From Actinoplanes utahensis (lineage in GTDB: Bacteria; Actinomycetota; Actinomycetes; Mycobacteriales; Micromonosporaceae), in the NCBI RefSeq assembly GCF_016862455.1, contig NZ_BOMZ01000026.1, forward strand, positions 1 through 64,000: a stretch of DNA of 64,000 nt, written 5' to 3'. Both the position numbers and the translations under genes were made by a program. Position 1 is the stretch's first letter; every line of letters begins with the position of its first letter. The notes beneath the pieces are model-generated. The model did no database searches, was not told where the DNA came from, and saw only the letters and a list, made by a program, of their open reading frames with translations. Shown here piece after piece: positions 17,423 to 26,039 of the stretch.

Positions 17423-19435
17423 ATGTCTTCTCCCGGAGAGCTGCTCGGTGGACGGTACCGGCTGGACGATCGCATCGCCGCCGGCGGTATGGGCGAGGTC
17501 TGGCAGGCGACGGACACCGTGCTCGGCCGGGCCGTCGCGGTCAAGACCCTGCTCGCCGACCGGGCCACCGACCCCGGATTCCAGCGCCGGTTCCGGCACG
17601 AGGCCCGCGCCCTCGCCGCGCTGCGGCACTCCGGTGTGGTCGCCGTCTACGACTTCGGCAGCACCGGGAACGAGGACGCCTACCTGGTCATGGCCCGAGT
17701 CGACGGGCGGCCGCTGAACCAGGTCCTGGCCGGGCGGGGCCGGCTCACCCCCGACGAGACCATGTCGGTCGTCGCGCAGGCCGCCCGCGCCCTGGAGGCC
17801 GCACACGCCGCCGGGATCGTGCACCGCGACGTCAAACCCGGCAACCTCCTCGTCGAACCGGACGGTACGGTCGTCCTCGTCGACTTCGGAGTGGCCCGCT
17901 CCGCGCACTCCGGCACGGTCACCGGCGCGCGGGAGGTCGTCGGCACCGCCCTCTACATCGCACCCGAGCAGGTCACCCGGCAACAGACCGGACCGGCCGC
18001 GGACGTCTACGCGCTCGGCGCTCTGGCCTACCACTGCCTCGCCGGACATCCACCGTTCCAGGGCGACAACCCGATCGCGGTTGCCCTGCAGCACATCGAG
18101 GACGAACCGCCACCGCTGCCGGCCGACATCCCGGCCCCGGTACGCGACCTGGTCCGGACCGCGCTGTCCAAGAACCCGGCGGCGCGTTTCGCCTCCGCGG
18201 GCGCGATGGCCGACGCCGCCGACGCGGCCGTCTCCGGCACCGGCTCCACCGGCACGGACGCCACCCCCGCCGGCAGCGGGGCCACTCCTGCCGGCGGCAA
18301 CACGGCAGCGAACGGCGCCACCGCGGAGGGACTGGCCGCCACCAGGGCAGACGCGCCCTGGTTCGGCATCGCCGGAGTCCCCATGGCCGACGACTCCGAC
18401 AGCTTCCCGCCCGCCGGAACCCTTCCACCCTCGAACGGCTCCCCGGCCGATGGAAGCCTCACCCCCTCAAACGGCTCCGCGGTCGGGGCAGCCACTTCCG
18501 GCCCGGGCGCCACCGGCCTCTCACCGGAACCGGCGTCAGACGTCGGGTATGCCACCGCTGCGGGCCCTCACTCTCCTGATCAAGCCGGGTCGAGCACGGT
18601 CGGCGGGGGCCCGGCGGAGACCCGCGACTCGGCCTCCACTCCCGCGGCGGACGGTGACGGCCCGGCGGCGACCAGGGCCATCCCGAAGGACGCGGCCTCC
18701 GCTGCCGTCGCGGCGGCCGCAACGCCGCCGCGTCCGACCGCATCACCGGGACGAACGGCGATATGGGCGCCGGACCGCGCGACGGCCGACACCGCCGGAG
18801 CGCCCACCGCCGGAGCGCCCACCGCTGGAACAGGCGCGACCGGAACAGGCGCGGCCCGAGCAGGTGTGGGCGGTGCCGCCGAGCCGGCGGCACCGGAACT
18901 CGTGGCGCCGGATACAGCGGGAGCCGGCCGGCGACGCCGTCGGTTGCCGGTTCTGCTGCTGGTGGCGGTCGCCGTGCTCGGACTGGGTGGGCTGGGCGTC
19001 GCCGCCGCGCTCGGAGCGTTCTCGAGTGACCCGGCTCCGACACCCGGCGCCCCGGCCGCACCGGCCGTCTCCGGGCCGCCGGCCACCGGCGGGAAGAGAG
19101 CCGGCCAACCGGCCGGCGACCCGGATCAACCGGCGAACACGCAGCGCACGCAGACGAAGCCGACCCGCACGGGCGGTCCGGCAGCGACGCGGCCGGCCGA
19201 GACGGCGGCCACTCCGGCCGGCGGAGAGACGGGCGGCCAGACCGGCGGCCAACCCGGCGGGGAGACCGGAGGCGGCGAGACGGGTGACGGTGAGACGGGT
19301 GACAGCGAGACCGGCGGCGGTGAGACAGGCGGCGGTGGAGCCACCACGGCGCCGCCTGCGACGGACCCGACACCGGGCGGCGAGGAGACCGGCGGATCCG
19401 ACGATAACGGGACGAACGATAACGAAAACGGCTGA
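17423..19435 (+). CDS. PknB-like membrane Ser/Thr protein kinase
   Basis: A 670-residue kinase. The catalytic domain covers about 10-270: Gly-loop AAGGMGEVW (19-27), ATP-binding K41 in AVAVK, catalytic loop HRDVKPGN (134-141), DFGVARS (154-160) and APEQ. Then about 235 residues of Ala/Thr/Gly/Pro juxtamembrane linker, one transmembrane helix (about 508-534), and an outer tail of about 135 residues with Glu-Thr-Gly-Gly repeats and no sensor domain such as PASTA. No Shine-Dalgarno sequence is seen before the ATG. It is a close paralogue of the kinase at 20000-21298 and may phosphorylate shared targets. Confidence 0.93.
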   Translation: MSSPGELLGGRYRLDDRIAAGGMGEVWQATDTVLGRAVAVKTLLADRATDPGFQRRFRHEARALAALRHSGVVAVYDFGSTGNEDAYLVMARVDGRPLNQVLAGRGRLTPDETMSVVAQAARALEAAHAAGIVHRDVKPGNLLVEPDGTVVLVDFGVARSAHSGTVTGAREVVGTALYIAPEQVTRQQTGPAADVYALGALAYHCLAGHPPFQGDNPIAVALQHIEDEPPPLPADIPAPVRDLVRTALSKNPAARFASAGAMADAADAAVSGTGSTGTDATPAGSGATPAGGNTAANGATAEGLAATRADAPWFGIAGVPMADDSDSFPPAGTLPPSNGSPADGSLTPSNGSAVGAATSGPGATGLSPEPASDVGYATAAGPHSPDQAGSSTVGGGPAETRDSASTPAADGDGPAATRAIPKDAASAAVAAAATPPRPTASPGRTAIWAPDRATADTAGAPTAGAPTAGTGATGTGAARAGVGGAAEPAAPELVAPDTAGAGRRRRRLPVLLLVAVAVLGLGGLGVAAALGAFSSDPAPTPGAPAAPAVSGPPATGGKRAGQPAGDPDQPANTQRTQTKPTRTGGPAATRPAETAATPAGGETGGQTGGQPGGETGGGETGDGETGDSETGGGETGGGGATTAPPATDPTPGGEETGGSDDNGTNDNENG

Positions 19436-19474
19436 CCGCCTCGCCGCTGGGGAAGATGCGGGGGTGCGGTTCAT

Positions 19475-19516
19475 CCGGCTGGTTGTCAGTGCTGTCTCCG
19501 CGGCGCTGAGACAGCC
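19475..19516. repeat. hairpin repeat, copy 1 (partner at 57014-57067)
   Basis: Downstream of the kinase. The stretch starting CCGGCTGG and running through GCTGTCTCCGCGG to GACAGC matches the element after pdxS almost base for base over about 38 nt with one small gap. GCTGTCTC and GAGACAGC form an 8-bp stem with a 9-nt loop, which could end kinase transcription. The outer right arm found in the other copy is missing here. Confidence 0.55.
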
Positions 19517-19634
19517 GTCCGTGTCCTTGCGACGCCCGTGCCGTGCGTGAAAGCTGGGCGCGGCTGACATAACGTTTTCGATCAAGGCATGAGCTCCGGT
19601 GATGGCCGACTTCCGAGTCAGCACTGACAACCAC

Positions 19635-19822
19635 CCGAGGGGTGACCGTGCGGGGCATGCAGGACTGGCACCGGAGGACGGCCGTGCCCGGACGCCCGCC
19701 ACAACCGCAGGGGTAACCGCACGAAGCAAACATCAGTGGCACCGGGAGACGACCGCACGCACACGCCGCCGCAGCCGTGGGGGTAGCCGTGCGGGGCATG
19801 CATGAGTGGCACCGGGGGACGG
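19635..19822. repeat. three ~45-bp direct repeats at ~70-nt spacing in a 564-nt intergenic region
   Basis: Units begin near 19635, 19706 and 19776 and share GGGGTRACCG or GGGGTAGCCG, then CATSMR, then GTGGCACCGGGRGAC (first unit slightly diverged). Two of them carry GTGCGGGGCATGCA. They lie between the two kinase genes. No convincing gene is present from 19436 to 19999; the minus-strand frames here are Cys/Pro/Arg-rich and look like repeat shadows. Confidence 0.6.
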
Positions 19823-19999
19823 TGGTGAGGGGGCGCGTGCCGCGGCTGCGGGGAGGCACGGGACGGTGCGTGGCCCGTACCGCCGAAGGGTGAGAGAAGC
19901 CCGGCGGACCGGAAGTGATCGGCGTGGTGCAGGACGGGGCGCCGCCGCGGCGGGTGACGGCGGGCATCGAATGCGGCGGATGCGTCGTAAGCTGCGGGC

Positions 20000-21298
20000 A
20001 TGCCCGATGCGGGAGAGTCGCTGGGCGGGCGATACCGGCTGGACGAGCTGATCGCCTCCGGTGGCATGGGCGAGGTCTGGCGCGGTACGGACACCGTGCT
20101 GGGACGCACCGTCGCGGTGAAGGTGCTGCGCGCCGGGCCGGCTGCGGAGACCAGTTTCCAGCGGCGGTTCGAGCACGAGGCGCGGACCATGGCGGCGTTG
20201 CGGCATCCCGGGATCGCCGCGGTGTACGACTACGGCACCACCCCGGCCGGCGCCTACCTGGTGATGGCCCGGATCGACGGCGAGTCCCTGAAGCGGCGGC
20301 TGGAGGAGCGCGGGCCGCTGTCCCCGGCGGAGACGATGTCGGTGGTGGCGCAGGCGGCCCGGGCGTTGCACGCCGCGCACCAGGCCGGGATCGTGCACCG
20401 CGACGTCACCCCGGGCAATCTGATCATCGAGCCGGACGGCAACGTGGTGCTCGTCGACTTCGGGGTGGCCCGATCGACGACGTCGGAGACCCTGACCGGC
20501 GCCCACAACATCATCGGCACCGCCTGCTACATGGCTCCCGAGCAGGTGTCCAAGCAGACCATCGGCCCGGCCACCGACCTGTACGCGCTCGGCGCCGTCG
20601 CCTACCACTGCCTCACCGGGCAGCCCCCGTTCACCGGCGGCGACGCGGTCGCCATCGCGTTGCGGCACCTCACCGAGGAGCCGGCCCCCCTGCCCGCGAC
20701 CGTGCCCCCGGCGGTCCGCGCCCTGGTGGAACGCGCTCTCGCCAAGGATCCGGCGGACCGCCCGCCCTCGGCGGCGGCGATGGCGGCGGCCGCCTCGGAT
20801 GCGGGCGGCGCCGAGTCCGGTGACGCGGTTCCGCTGGCCACGGAGGTGGTCACCGCGCCGATCCCGCGCCGGTCGCCGGTCCCCGTGCCGCGGCCGTGGC
20901 AGCCTCCGGGCCCGCCGCCTGCGGCGCCGTTCGCCGGTACGCCGCGGCATCCGGCACGCTGGGTCGCGCTGCTGGTCACGGTGCTGGTGCTGCTGACCGG
21001 GACGGGCGCGGCGATCGGTCTGGCGGATCCGTTCGGCTGGTTCTCGGTTCCGCCACCGGTCATCCCGTCGGCGGCCCCGTCGGCGGCCCCGTCGGACTCG
21101 GTGACGCCGTCTCCGACGCGCCCGGCTCCCGCCGCCACCACCACGGCCCGGAAGAATCCGCCGCCGGCCCGCACCCGCACCCGCACGTCGAGCCGCACCC
21201 CGGAGGAACCCGATCCGGGTGACTCCACCTCCGACAGCGAGCCGGTGGAGCCGCCCGGCGGCGAGGATCCGGGCGGCTCGGGTCCCCCGCCCAGCTAG
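20000..21298 (+). CDS. PknB-like membrane Ser/Thr kinase with HRDVT catalytic loop
   Basis: A 432-residue paralogue of the preceding kinase with about two thirds identity by eye over the catalytic domain. Gly-loop ASGGMGEVW (19-27), K41, DFGVARS (153-159) and APEQ are intact. The catalytic loop reads HRDVTPGN (133-140): the usual lysine two residues after the catalytic Asp is Thr. One transmembrane helix at about 322-345, then a short Pro/Ser/Thr outer tail. TAAGCT ends 6 nt before the ATG and no ribosome site is visible, so the mRNA may be leaderless. Whether the Thr variant is fully active is not known from sequence. Confidence 0.92.
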   Translation: MPDAGESLGGRYRLDELIASGGMGEVWRGTDTVLGRTVAVKVLRAGPAAETSFQRRFEHEARTMAALRHPGIAAVYDYGTTPAGAYLVMARIDGESLKRRLEERGPLSPAETMSVVAQAARALHAAHQAGIVHRDVTPGNLIIEPDGNVVLVDFGVARSTTSETLTGAHNIIGTACYMAPEQVSKQTIGPATDLYALGAVAYHCLTGQPPFTGGDAVAIALRHLTEEPAPLPATVPPAVRALVERALAKDPADRPPSAAAMAAAASDAGGAESGDAVPLATEVVTAPIPRRSPVPVPRPWQPPGPPPAAPFAGTPRHPARWVALLVTVLVLLTGTGAAIGLADPFGWFSVPPPVIPSAAPSAAPSDSVTPSPTRPAPAATTTARKNPPPARTRTRTSSRTPEEPDPGDSTSDSEPVEPPGGEDPGGSGPPPS

Positions 21299-21316
21299 GC
21301 GGCCCGGCGGAGAGGG

Positions 21317-21560
21317 TCAGGCGAAGACGTCCTGCTGGTAGCGGCCGGCCGCTTCCAGGGAGCGCAGCCACGCCTCGGCCTGTTCGGCGGTGGCGCCGGT
21401 GTGGCGGCGGAGGATGGCGTACAACTCGGTGCGGACGGCGGGCGCCATCCGGGCGCCGTCTCCGCACAGGTAGATGTGCCCGCCCTGATCGAGGAACTCC
21501 CACACCGCGTCGCCCTGCTCGGCGAGGGCCTCCTGGACGAACCGGTGCCACCGTGCTGCG
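21317..21560 (-). pseudogene. C-terminal fragment of a diflavin reductase (P450 reductase/sulfite reductase type)
   Basis: About 80 codons encode the end of an FAD/NADPH reductase: [17 protein letters not shown], then GGHIYLCGDGARMAP, and the terminal AGRYQQDVFA. The CGDG-MAP motif and aromatic-tail ending are those of CPR-like enzymes, such as CYP102-type fused P450s. Everything upstream is missing: the frame fades out near 21560, exactly where a truncated TetR gene begins on the other strand. Length and lack of a start make it a broken gene. Confidence 0.75.
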
Positions 21561-21741
21561 CGGCGCCGGTCTGCCCGAGCCCGAGTTCGAGCGCACCGGC
21601 GCGGTCCTGGTCGCGCTGGTCGGCGGGCTGCTGCACACCGAGGTCAACGGGACGATGCACCGCCCGATGGGCGCCGACGACACCGGTTTCGCCCTGGCCG
21701 TGGAGCTTTTGATCGACGGAGTCGCCGCAAGAGTGTTTTGA
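21541..21741 (+). pseudogene. C-terminal fragment of a TetR-family regulator
   Basis: About 63-66 codons ending in TGA at 21739 encode [15 protein letters not shown], then [16 protein letters not shown] and [16 protein letters not shown], typical of the ligand-binding C-terminus of TetR regulators. The DNA-binding N-terminus is absent and no ribosome site is visible. It starts where the reductase fragment on the minus strand stops, so both genes lost their 5' halves at one junction. Confidence 0.7.
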
Positions 21742-21751
21742 TCACAGAGGG

Positions 21752-21767
21752 GTTACACGCCCGAAAC
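21752..21767 (+). promoter_or_regulatory. GlnR-type box upstream of the urease operon
   Basis: GTTAC-N6-GAAAC, a perfect match to the core of the actinobacterial GlnR site, 43 nt before the ureA start. A weaker half-site (ATCAC at 21741-21745) precedes it with the same 6-nt spacing. GlnR control of nitrogen genes, including urease, is established in several actinomycetes; binding here is inferred. Confidence 0.65.
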
Positions 21768-21809
21768 TTCCCCCTGAGAGCATTCCCGGGCGCGATCAGG
21801 AGGTCCCTT

Positions 21810-22112
21810 TTGTTCCTCAGCCAGCACGAGCAGGAACGCCTGCTCATCCACGTCGCCGCCGACGTCGCCCAGCGCCGCCGCGATCGCGGCCTGAAGCTCA
21901 ACTATCCCGAGGCCACCGCGATCATCACCGCCTTCCTGCTGGAAGGCGCCCGGGACGGCCGGACCGTCGCCGAGCTGATGGACTCCGGCCGCCGGGTGCT
22001 CACCCGCGACGACGTTCTGGAGGGGGTGCCCGAGATGCTGGCCGAGGTGCAGGTCGAAGCCACCTTCCCGGACGGCACCAAGCTCGTCACCGTGCACGGG
22101 CCGATCTCGTGA
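21810..22112 (+). CDS. ureA: urease subunit gamma
   Basis: Small structural subunit of nickel urease (urea to ammonia and carbamate). The TTG start at 21810 is fixed by a perfect AGGAGG 6 nt upstream and gives exactly 100 residues, the family length; the frame is open further upstream to 21738. It contains [39 protein letters not shown] and the [15 protein letters not shown] end. It is the first gene of the urease operon, behind the GlnR-type box, and overlaps ureB by 4 nt. Confidence 0.97.
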   Translation: MFLSQHEQERLLIHVAADVAQRRRDRGLKLNYPEATAIITAFLLEGARDGRTVAELMDSGRRVLTRDDVLEGVPEMLAEVQVEATFPDGTKLVTVHGPIS

Positions 22113-22516
22113 TCCCCGGCGAGATCCTCTTCGGCGACGGCGACATCGAGATCAACGCCGGGCGTACGACGTGCGCGCTGACCGTCCGCAACACCGGCGA
22201 CCGGCCCGTGCAGGTCGGCTCGCACTTCCACTTCGCCGAGTCGAACGCCGCCCTCGACTTCGACCGCGAGGCCGCCTGGGGGCACCGGCTCGCCATCCCG
22301 GCCGGCACGTCCGTGCGGTTCGAGCCCGGCATCCCGCGGGACGTCACGCTCGTCGCGTTCACCGGCAACCGCATCGTGCCGGGCCTGCGCGGCCTGGCCG
22401 CCGGCCCGCTCGACAGGAACCCTGCGCCGCCCGCGCACGACCCCACCGACATCGAGCCGGCCGGTTCCCTCGACGAGGACACCGGCGAGGGCGAGCACAA
22501 CGGGAGTCCCCGATGA
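22109..22516 (+). CDS. ureB: urease subunit beta
   Basis: A 135-residue structural subunit beginning [18 protein letters not shown] with the conserved [12 protein letters not shown] and [15 protein letters not shown]. About 30 residues beyond the usual end form an acidic, Pro-rich tail ([16 protein letters not shown]). GTG start overlaps ureA (GTGA) and its stop overlaps ureC (ATGA), so the three structural subunits are translated in series. Confidence 0.97.
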   Translation: MIPGEILFGDGDIEINAGRTTCALTVRNTGDRPVQVGSHFHFAESNAALDFDREAAWGHRLAIPAGTSVRFEPGIPRDVTLVAFTGNRIVPGLRGLAAGPLDRNPAPPAHDPTDIEPAGSLDEDTGEGEHNGSPR

Positions 22517-24231
22517 CGTTCCTGGATCGGCGCCGCTATGCGGCGCTCCTCGGGCCCACCAAGGGTGACCGGATCCGGCTCGCCGACACCAACCTGCTGA
22601 TCGAGATCGAGGAGGACCGCAGCGCCGGTCCCGTCCCCGGCGACGAGGTCGTCTTCGGCGGCGGCAAGGTGATCCGCGAGTCCATGGGCCAGTCCCGCGC
22701 CACCCGCGCCGAGGGCACCCCGGACACCGTCATCACCGGCGTGGTGGTGCTCGACCACTGGGGCATCGTCAAGGCCGACGTCGGCATCCGCGACGGCCGG
22801 ATCGTCGCCATCGGCAAGGCCGGCAACCCGGACACCATGGACGGCGTGCACCCCGGCCTGGTCATCGGCGCGGGCACCGAGATCATCGCCGGCAACGGCA
22901 AGATCCTCACGGCCGGCGCGATCGACAGCCACGTGCACCTGATCAGCCCCACGATCCTGGACACCGCGCTCGCCGCCGGCATCACCACGATCATCGGCGG
23001 CGGCACCGGCCCGGCCGAGGGCACCAAGGCCACCACCGTCACCCCGAACGCCTGGCACCTCGCCCGCATGCTGGAGTCCCTCGACACCTGGCCGATCAAC
23101 GTGCTGCTGCTCGGCAAAGGCAACACGATGTCCGCCGAGTCCATGTGGGAACAGCTGCGCGGCGGCGCCGGCGGGTTCAAACTGCACGAGGACTGGGGCA
23201 CCACGCCCGCGGCGATCGACGCCTGCCTCAAGGTGTGCGACGCCTCCGGGGTGCAGGTGGCGATCCACACCGACACGCTGAACGAGGCCGGGTTCGTCGA
23301 GGAGACGCTGCGGGCCATCGCCGGGCGGTCGATCCACGCCTACCACACCGAGGGCGCGGGCGGCGGCCACGCGCCGGACATCATCACCGTGGCGTCACAG
23401 CCGAACATCCTGCCGTCGTCGACGAACCCGACCCGGCCGTACACCCGCAACACCCTCAGCGAGCACCTCGACATGCTGATGGTCTGCCACCATCTGAACT
23501 CGGCGGTGCCGGAGGACCTGGCGTTCGCCGAGAGCCGGATCCGGCCGTCGACCATGGCCGCCGAGGACTACCTGCACGATCTCGGGGCGATCTCGATGAT
23601 CGGGTCGGACTCGCAGGCGATGGGGCGGGTCGGTGAGGTGGTCACCCGTACCTGGCAGACCGCGCACGTGATGAAGGCCCGCGTCGGATCCCTGCCCGGC
23701 GACACCGCGGCGGACAACAACCGCGCCAAACGCTACGTCGCGAAGTACACGATCTGCCCGGCGACCGCACACGGCATGGCCGAACAGGTCGGCTCGGTCG
23801 AGCCCGGCAAACTCGCCGACCTGGTCCTCTGGGATCCGGCGTTCTTCGGGGTCCGCCCGGCGCTGGTCCTCAAGGGCGGCATGATCGCCTACGCGCAGAT
23901 GGGCGACGCGAACGCCTCGATCCCCACCCCGCAGCCGATGCTGCCGCGGCCGATGTTCGGCTCGTACGGCGTGGTGCCGGCACAGACCTCCCTCGCCTTC
24001 GTCGCCCCGGCGGCCATCGACGCCCTGCTCAACGACCGGATCGGCGTCAAACGGGCACTGGTGCCGGTGGCCGACACCCGCTCGGTGGGCAAAGCCGACA
24101 TGACCCTCAACGACGCGATGCCGCACATCGAGGTCAAAGCCGACACCTTCGAGGTGCGCATCGACGGCCAGGTCATCGAACCCGACCCGGTCGACGTGCT
24201 CCCGATGGCCCAGCGCTACTTCCTCTTCTAG
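22513..24231 (+). CDS. ureC: urease subunit alpha (catalytic)
   Basis: The 572-residue catalytic subunit that holds the two nickel ions. Ligands are all visible: H140 and H142 in DSHVHLIS, carbamylated K223 and H225 in [10 protein letters not shown], His in [12 protein letters not shown], His in [12 protein letters not shown], the flap His region [13 protein letters not shown], and Asp in [11 protein letters not shown]. The ATG at 22513 overlaps the ureB stop. Length matches the family, and nothing suggests inactivation. Confidence 0.98.
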   Translation: MTFLDRRRYAALLGPTKGDRIRLADTNLLIEIEEDRSAGPVPGDEVVFGGGKVIRESMGQSRATRAEGTPDTVITGVVVLDHWGIVKADVGIRDGRIVAIGKAGNPDTMDGVHPGLVIGAGTEIIAGNGKILTAGAIDSHVHLISPTILDTALAAGITTIIGGGTGPAEGTKATTVTPNAWHLARMLESLDTWPINVLLLGKGNTMSAESMWEQLRGGAGGFKLHEDWGTTPAAIDACLKVCDASGVQVAIHTDTLNEAGFVEETLRAIAGRSIHAYHTEGAGGGHAPDIITVASQPNILPSSTNPTRPYTRNTLSEHLDMLMVCHHLNSAVPEDLAFAESRIRPSTMAAEDYLHDLGAISMIGSDSQAMGRVGEVVTRTWQTAHVMKARVGSLPGDTAADNNRAKRYVAKYTICPATAHGMAEQVGSVEPGKLADLVLWDPAFFGVRPALVLKGGMIAYAQMGDANASIPTPQPMLPRPMFGSYGVVPAQTSLAFVAPAAIDALLNDRIGVKRALVPVADTRSVGKADMTLNDAMPHIEVKADTFEVRIDGQVIEPDPVDVLPMAQRYFLF

Positions 24232-24876
24232 ATGAGCCTGGCCACGTTGTTGCTGCTCGCGGACGGGCGGCTGCCCTCCGGCGGGCACGCGCACTCCGGC
24301 GGGCTGGAACCGCAGATCGCCGCCGGGCGGGTCCGTGACGTCGGTGGGCTGGACGGTTTCCTGCGCGGAAGACTCGCCACCGGCGGGCTGGTGTCGGCGG
24401 CGTTCGCGGCGGCGGCCTGCGGTGACGTCCACCGGTGCGCCGAACTCGACGCCGGTCTCGACGCCCGGACCCCCTCGCCGGCGCTGCGGAAGGCGTCCCG
24501 TGCTCAGGGCCGGGCGCTGCTGCGGGCCGGCCGGGCGATGTGGCCGATCCCCGACGTCGGGCGTGCACCCCATCAGCCGGTCGCGCTCGGCGCACTGGCC
24601 GCGGCTGCCGGGCTGACGCCCGCCGAGGCCGCGGTCGCCGCGGTACACGGCACGATCACCGGCTCGGCGAGTGCGGCGGTCCGGCTTCTCGGTCTTGATC
24701 CGTACGCGGTGCACGCGCTGCTGGCGCGGCTCGCCCCTGATTGTGACCGGATCGCGGCAGCCGCCGCGGAACGGTCCAGCGACCCGGTCGACGACCTGCC
24801 GGCCGCGGGCGCTCCCCTGCTCGACATCGGCGCCGAGCACCACGCCACCTGGGAGGTGCGTCTCTTTGCATCCTGA
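24232..24876 (+). CDS. ureF: urease accessory protein UreF
   Basis: A 214-residue accessory protein that, with UreD and UreG, loads nickel into urease. [21 protein letters not shown] is the conserved start, and [15 protein letters not shown] with the C-terminal [20 protein letters not shown] is typical. The ATG follows the ureC stop with no gap. Its 3' end overlaps the probable ureG start by 11 nt. Confidence 0.93.
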   Translation: MSLATLLLLADGRLPSGGHAHSGGLEPQIAAGRVRDVGGLDGFLRGRLATGGLVSAAFAAAACGDVHRCAELDAGLDARTPSPALRKASRAQGRALLRAGRAMWPIPDVGRAPHQPVALGALAAAAGLTPAEAAVAAVHGTITGSASAAVRLLGLDPYAVHALLARLAPDCDRIAAAAAERSSDPVDDLPAAGAPLLDIGAEHHATWEVRLFAS

Positions 24877-25579
24877 ACTGCACGAACACGGCCCTGACGA
24901 GGTTCCGCACACGCACCCCGAACCGGGCGTCGACCCGCACGCCCCACTGCACACCGGGCCGCGCGCGCTGCGCATCGGCATCGGCGGCCCGGTCGGCTCC
25001 GGCAAGACCGCGCTCGTCGCGTCGCTGTGCCGGGCCCTCGGCGAGGAACTGCGCCTGGCGGTGGTCACCAACGACATCTACACCACCGAGGACGCCGACT
25101 TCCTGCTCCGCAACGGCGTGCTGCCGGAGGAACGGGTACGCGCGGTGGAGACCGGCTGCTGCCCGCACACCGCCATCCGCGACGACATCTCGGCCAACCT
25201 GGACGCCGTCGAGGACCTCGAAGCCACCCTCGGGCCGCTGGACCTGGTGCTGGTCGAGAGTGGCGGCGACAACCTGACCGCCACGTTCAGCAAGGGCCTG
25301 ATCGACCAGCAGATCTTCGTGGTCGACGTGGCCGGCGGCGACAAGGTGCCCCGCAAGGGCGGCCCCGGCGTGACCACCGCCGATCTCCTCGTGATCAACA
25401 AGACCGACCTGGCCCCGCTCGTCGGCGCCGACCTGTCGGTGATGGACCGCGACGCCAGGGCCCGCCGCCACGACCTGCCGACGGTGTTCCTGTCCCTGGC
25501 CGAGGACAAGTTGGCCACCCCGGTCGCCGACTGGATCCGCGGCCTGGTCGCGGCCCGCACCACCCCCGCCGGTGCCTGA
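24866..25579 (+). CDS. ureG: urease accessory GTPase UreG with His-rich N-terminus
   Basis: A 237-residue SIMIBI GTPase that drives nickel delivery. P-loop [10 protein letters not shown] (about 39-48), metal site ETGCCPHTA with Cys-Pro-His, [12 protein letters not shown] and NKTDLAP are present. The first 30 residues carry seven histidines ([18 protein letters not shown]), a nickel-storing extension known in some UreG proteins. The TTG start has GGGAGG 8 nt upstream; an in-frame start at 24671 lies inside ureF. No ureE is present, so this His tail may replace its metal-storage role. Confidence 0.94.
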   Translation: MHPELHEHGPDEVPHTHPEPGVDPHAPLHTGPRALRIGIGGPVGSGKTALVASLCRALGEELRLAVVTNDIYTTEDADFLLRNGVLPEERVRAVETGCCPHTAIRDDISANLDAVEDLEATLGPLDLVLVESGGDNLTATFSKGLIDQQIFVVDVAGGDKVPRKGGPGVTTADLLVINKTDLAPLVGADLSVMDRDARARRHDLPTVFLSLAEDKLATPVADWIRGLVAARTTPAGA

Positions 25580-26039
25580 CCCGTTCCCGCCGCCCTCGGC
25601 GCCTGACCTGCCCCCGCCACTACCGGTATCCCCGGCCCACCGGATCCGACCGGCCGCCCAGTGTGCCGGCAGTGGCGGCAGCCTCGTCACCGCCGGCAGG
25701 ACTGATAGCAGCCCTGCCAGCGATGACACCGCGGGTGAGAGCGCGACTAGCGGTATCGCCGCTCGTCGCAGCGCCGCGGGTGGCAGCACCGCGGGTGGCA
25801 GCGCAGCTAGCAGTAACCCCGCTGGTGGCAGCGCCGTCGACGATGCCGCCACGACTACCACCAACGCCACTAGCAGTAACCCCGCCAACGGCCACACCGC
25901 CGGCAATCCCGCCACGACTACCACCAACGCCATTAGCAGCAACCCCGCCAACGGCAACACCGCCGGCGATGCCGCCGCGGTCACCACCAGCGGCGCTAGC
26001 GGTAACCGCGGCGGCTTCCGGTTGGCGGGGGTGCACTGA
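25572..26039 (+). CDS. unknown repeat-rich ORF between ureG and ureD
   Basis: A 155-codon frame whose GTG overlaps the ureG stop and whose TGA overlaps the ureD ATG, so it fills the gap exactly and stays open. The product starts Pro-rich ([16 protein letters not shown]) and continues with Gly/Ser/Ala/Thr/Asn. A 63-bp unit beginning GCCACGACTACC repeats at 25848 and 25911 and encodes TTTTNA then SSNPANG. Third positions are more GC-rich in this frame than in the alternative plus frame. No domain, signal peptide or membrane segment. It could be a real disordered protein or a repeat expansion kept in frame for coupling; I cannot tell which. Confidence 0.45.
   Translation: MPDPFPPPSAPDLPPPLPVSPAHRIRPAAQCAGSGGSLVTAGRTDSSPASDDTAGESATSGIAARRSAAGGSTAGGSAASSNPAGGSAVDDAATTTTNATSSNPANGHTAGNPATTTTNAISSNPANGNTAGDAAAVTTSGASGNRGGFRLAGVH

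Noticed and set aside
19475..19822. CRISPR array
   Set aside because: The repeats are ~45 bp with ~25-nt conserved spacers in only three units, with no cas genes; spacers are not unique sequences of equal length.
18459..19967. Long Cys/Ser/Pro-rich minus-strand frames across the kinase tail and intergenic repeats
   Set aside because: They run antisense to a clear kinase gene and through DNA repeats, with no domain or start signal.
21738..21809. Longer ureA with a 24-codon N-terminal extension
   Set aside because: The extension covers the GlnR-type box; AGGAGG before TTG 21810 gives the exact family length of 100 residues.
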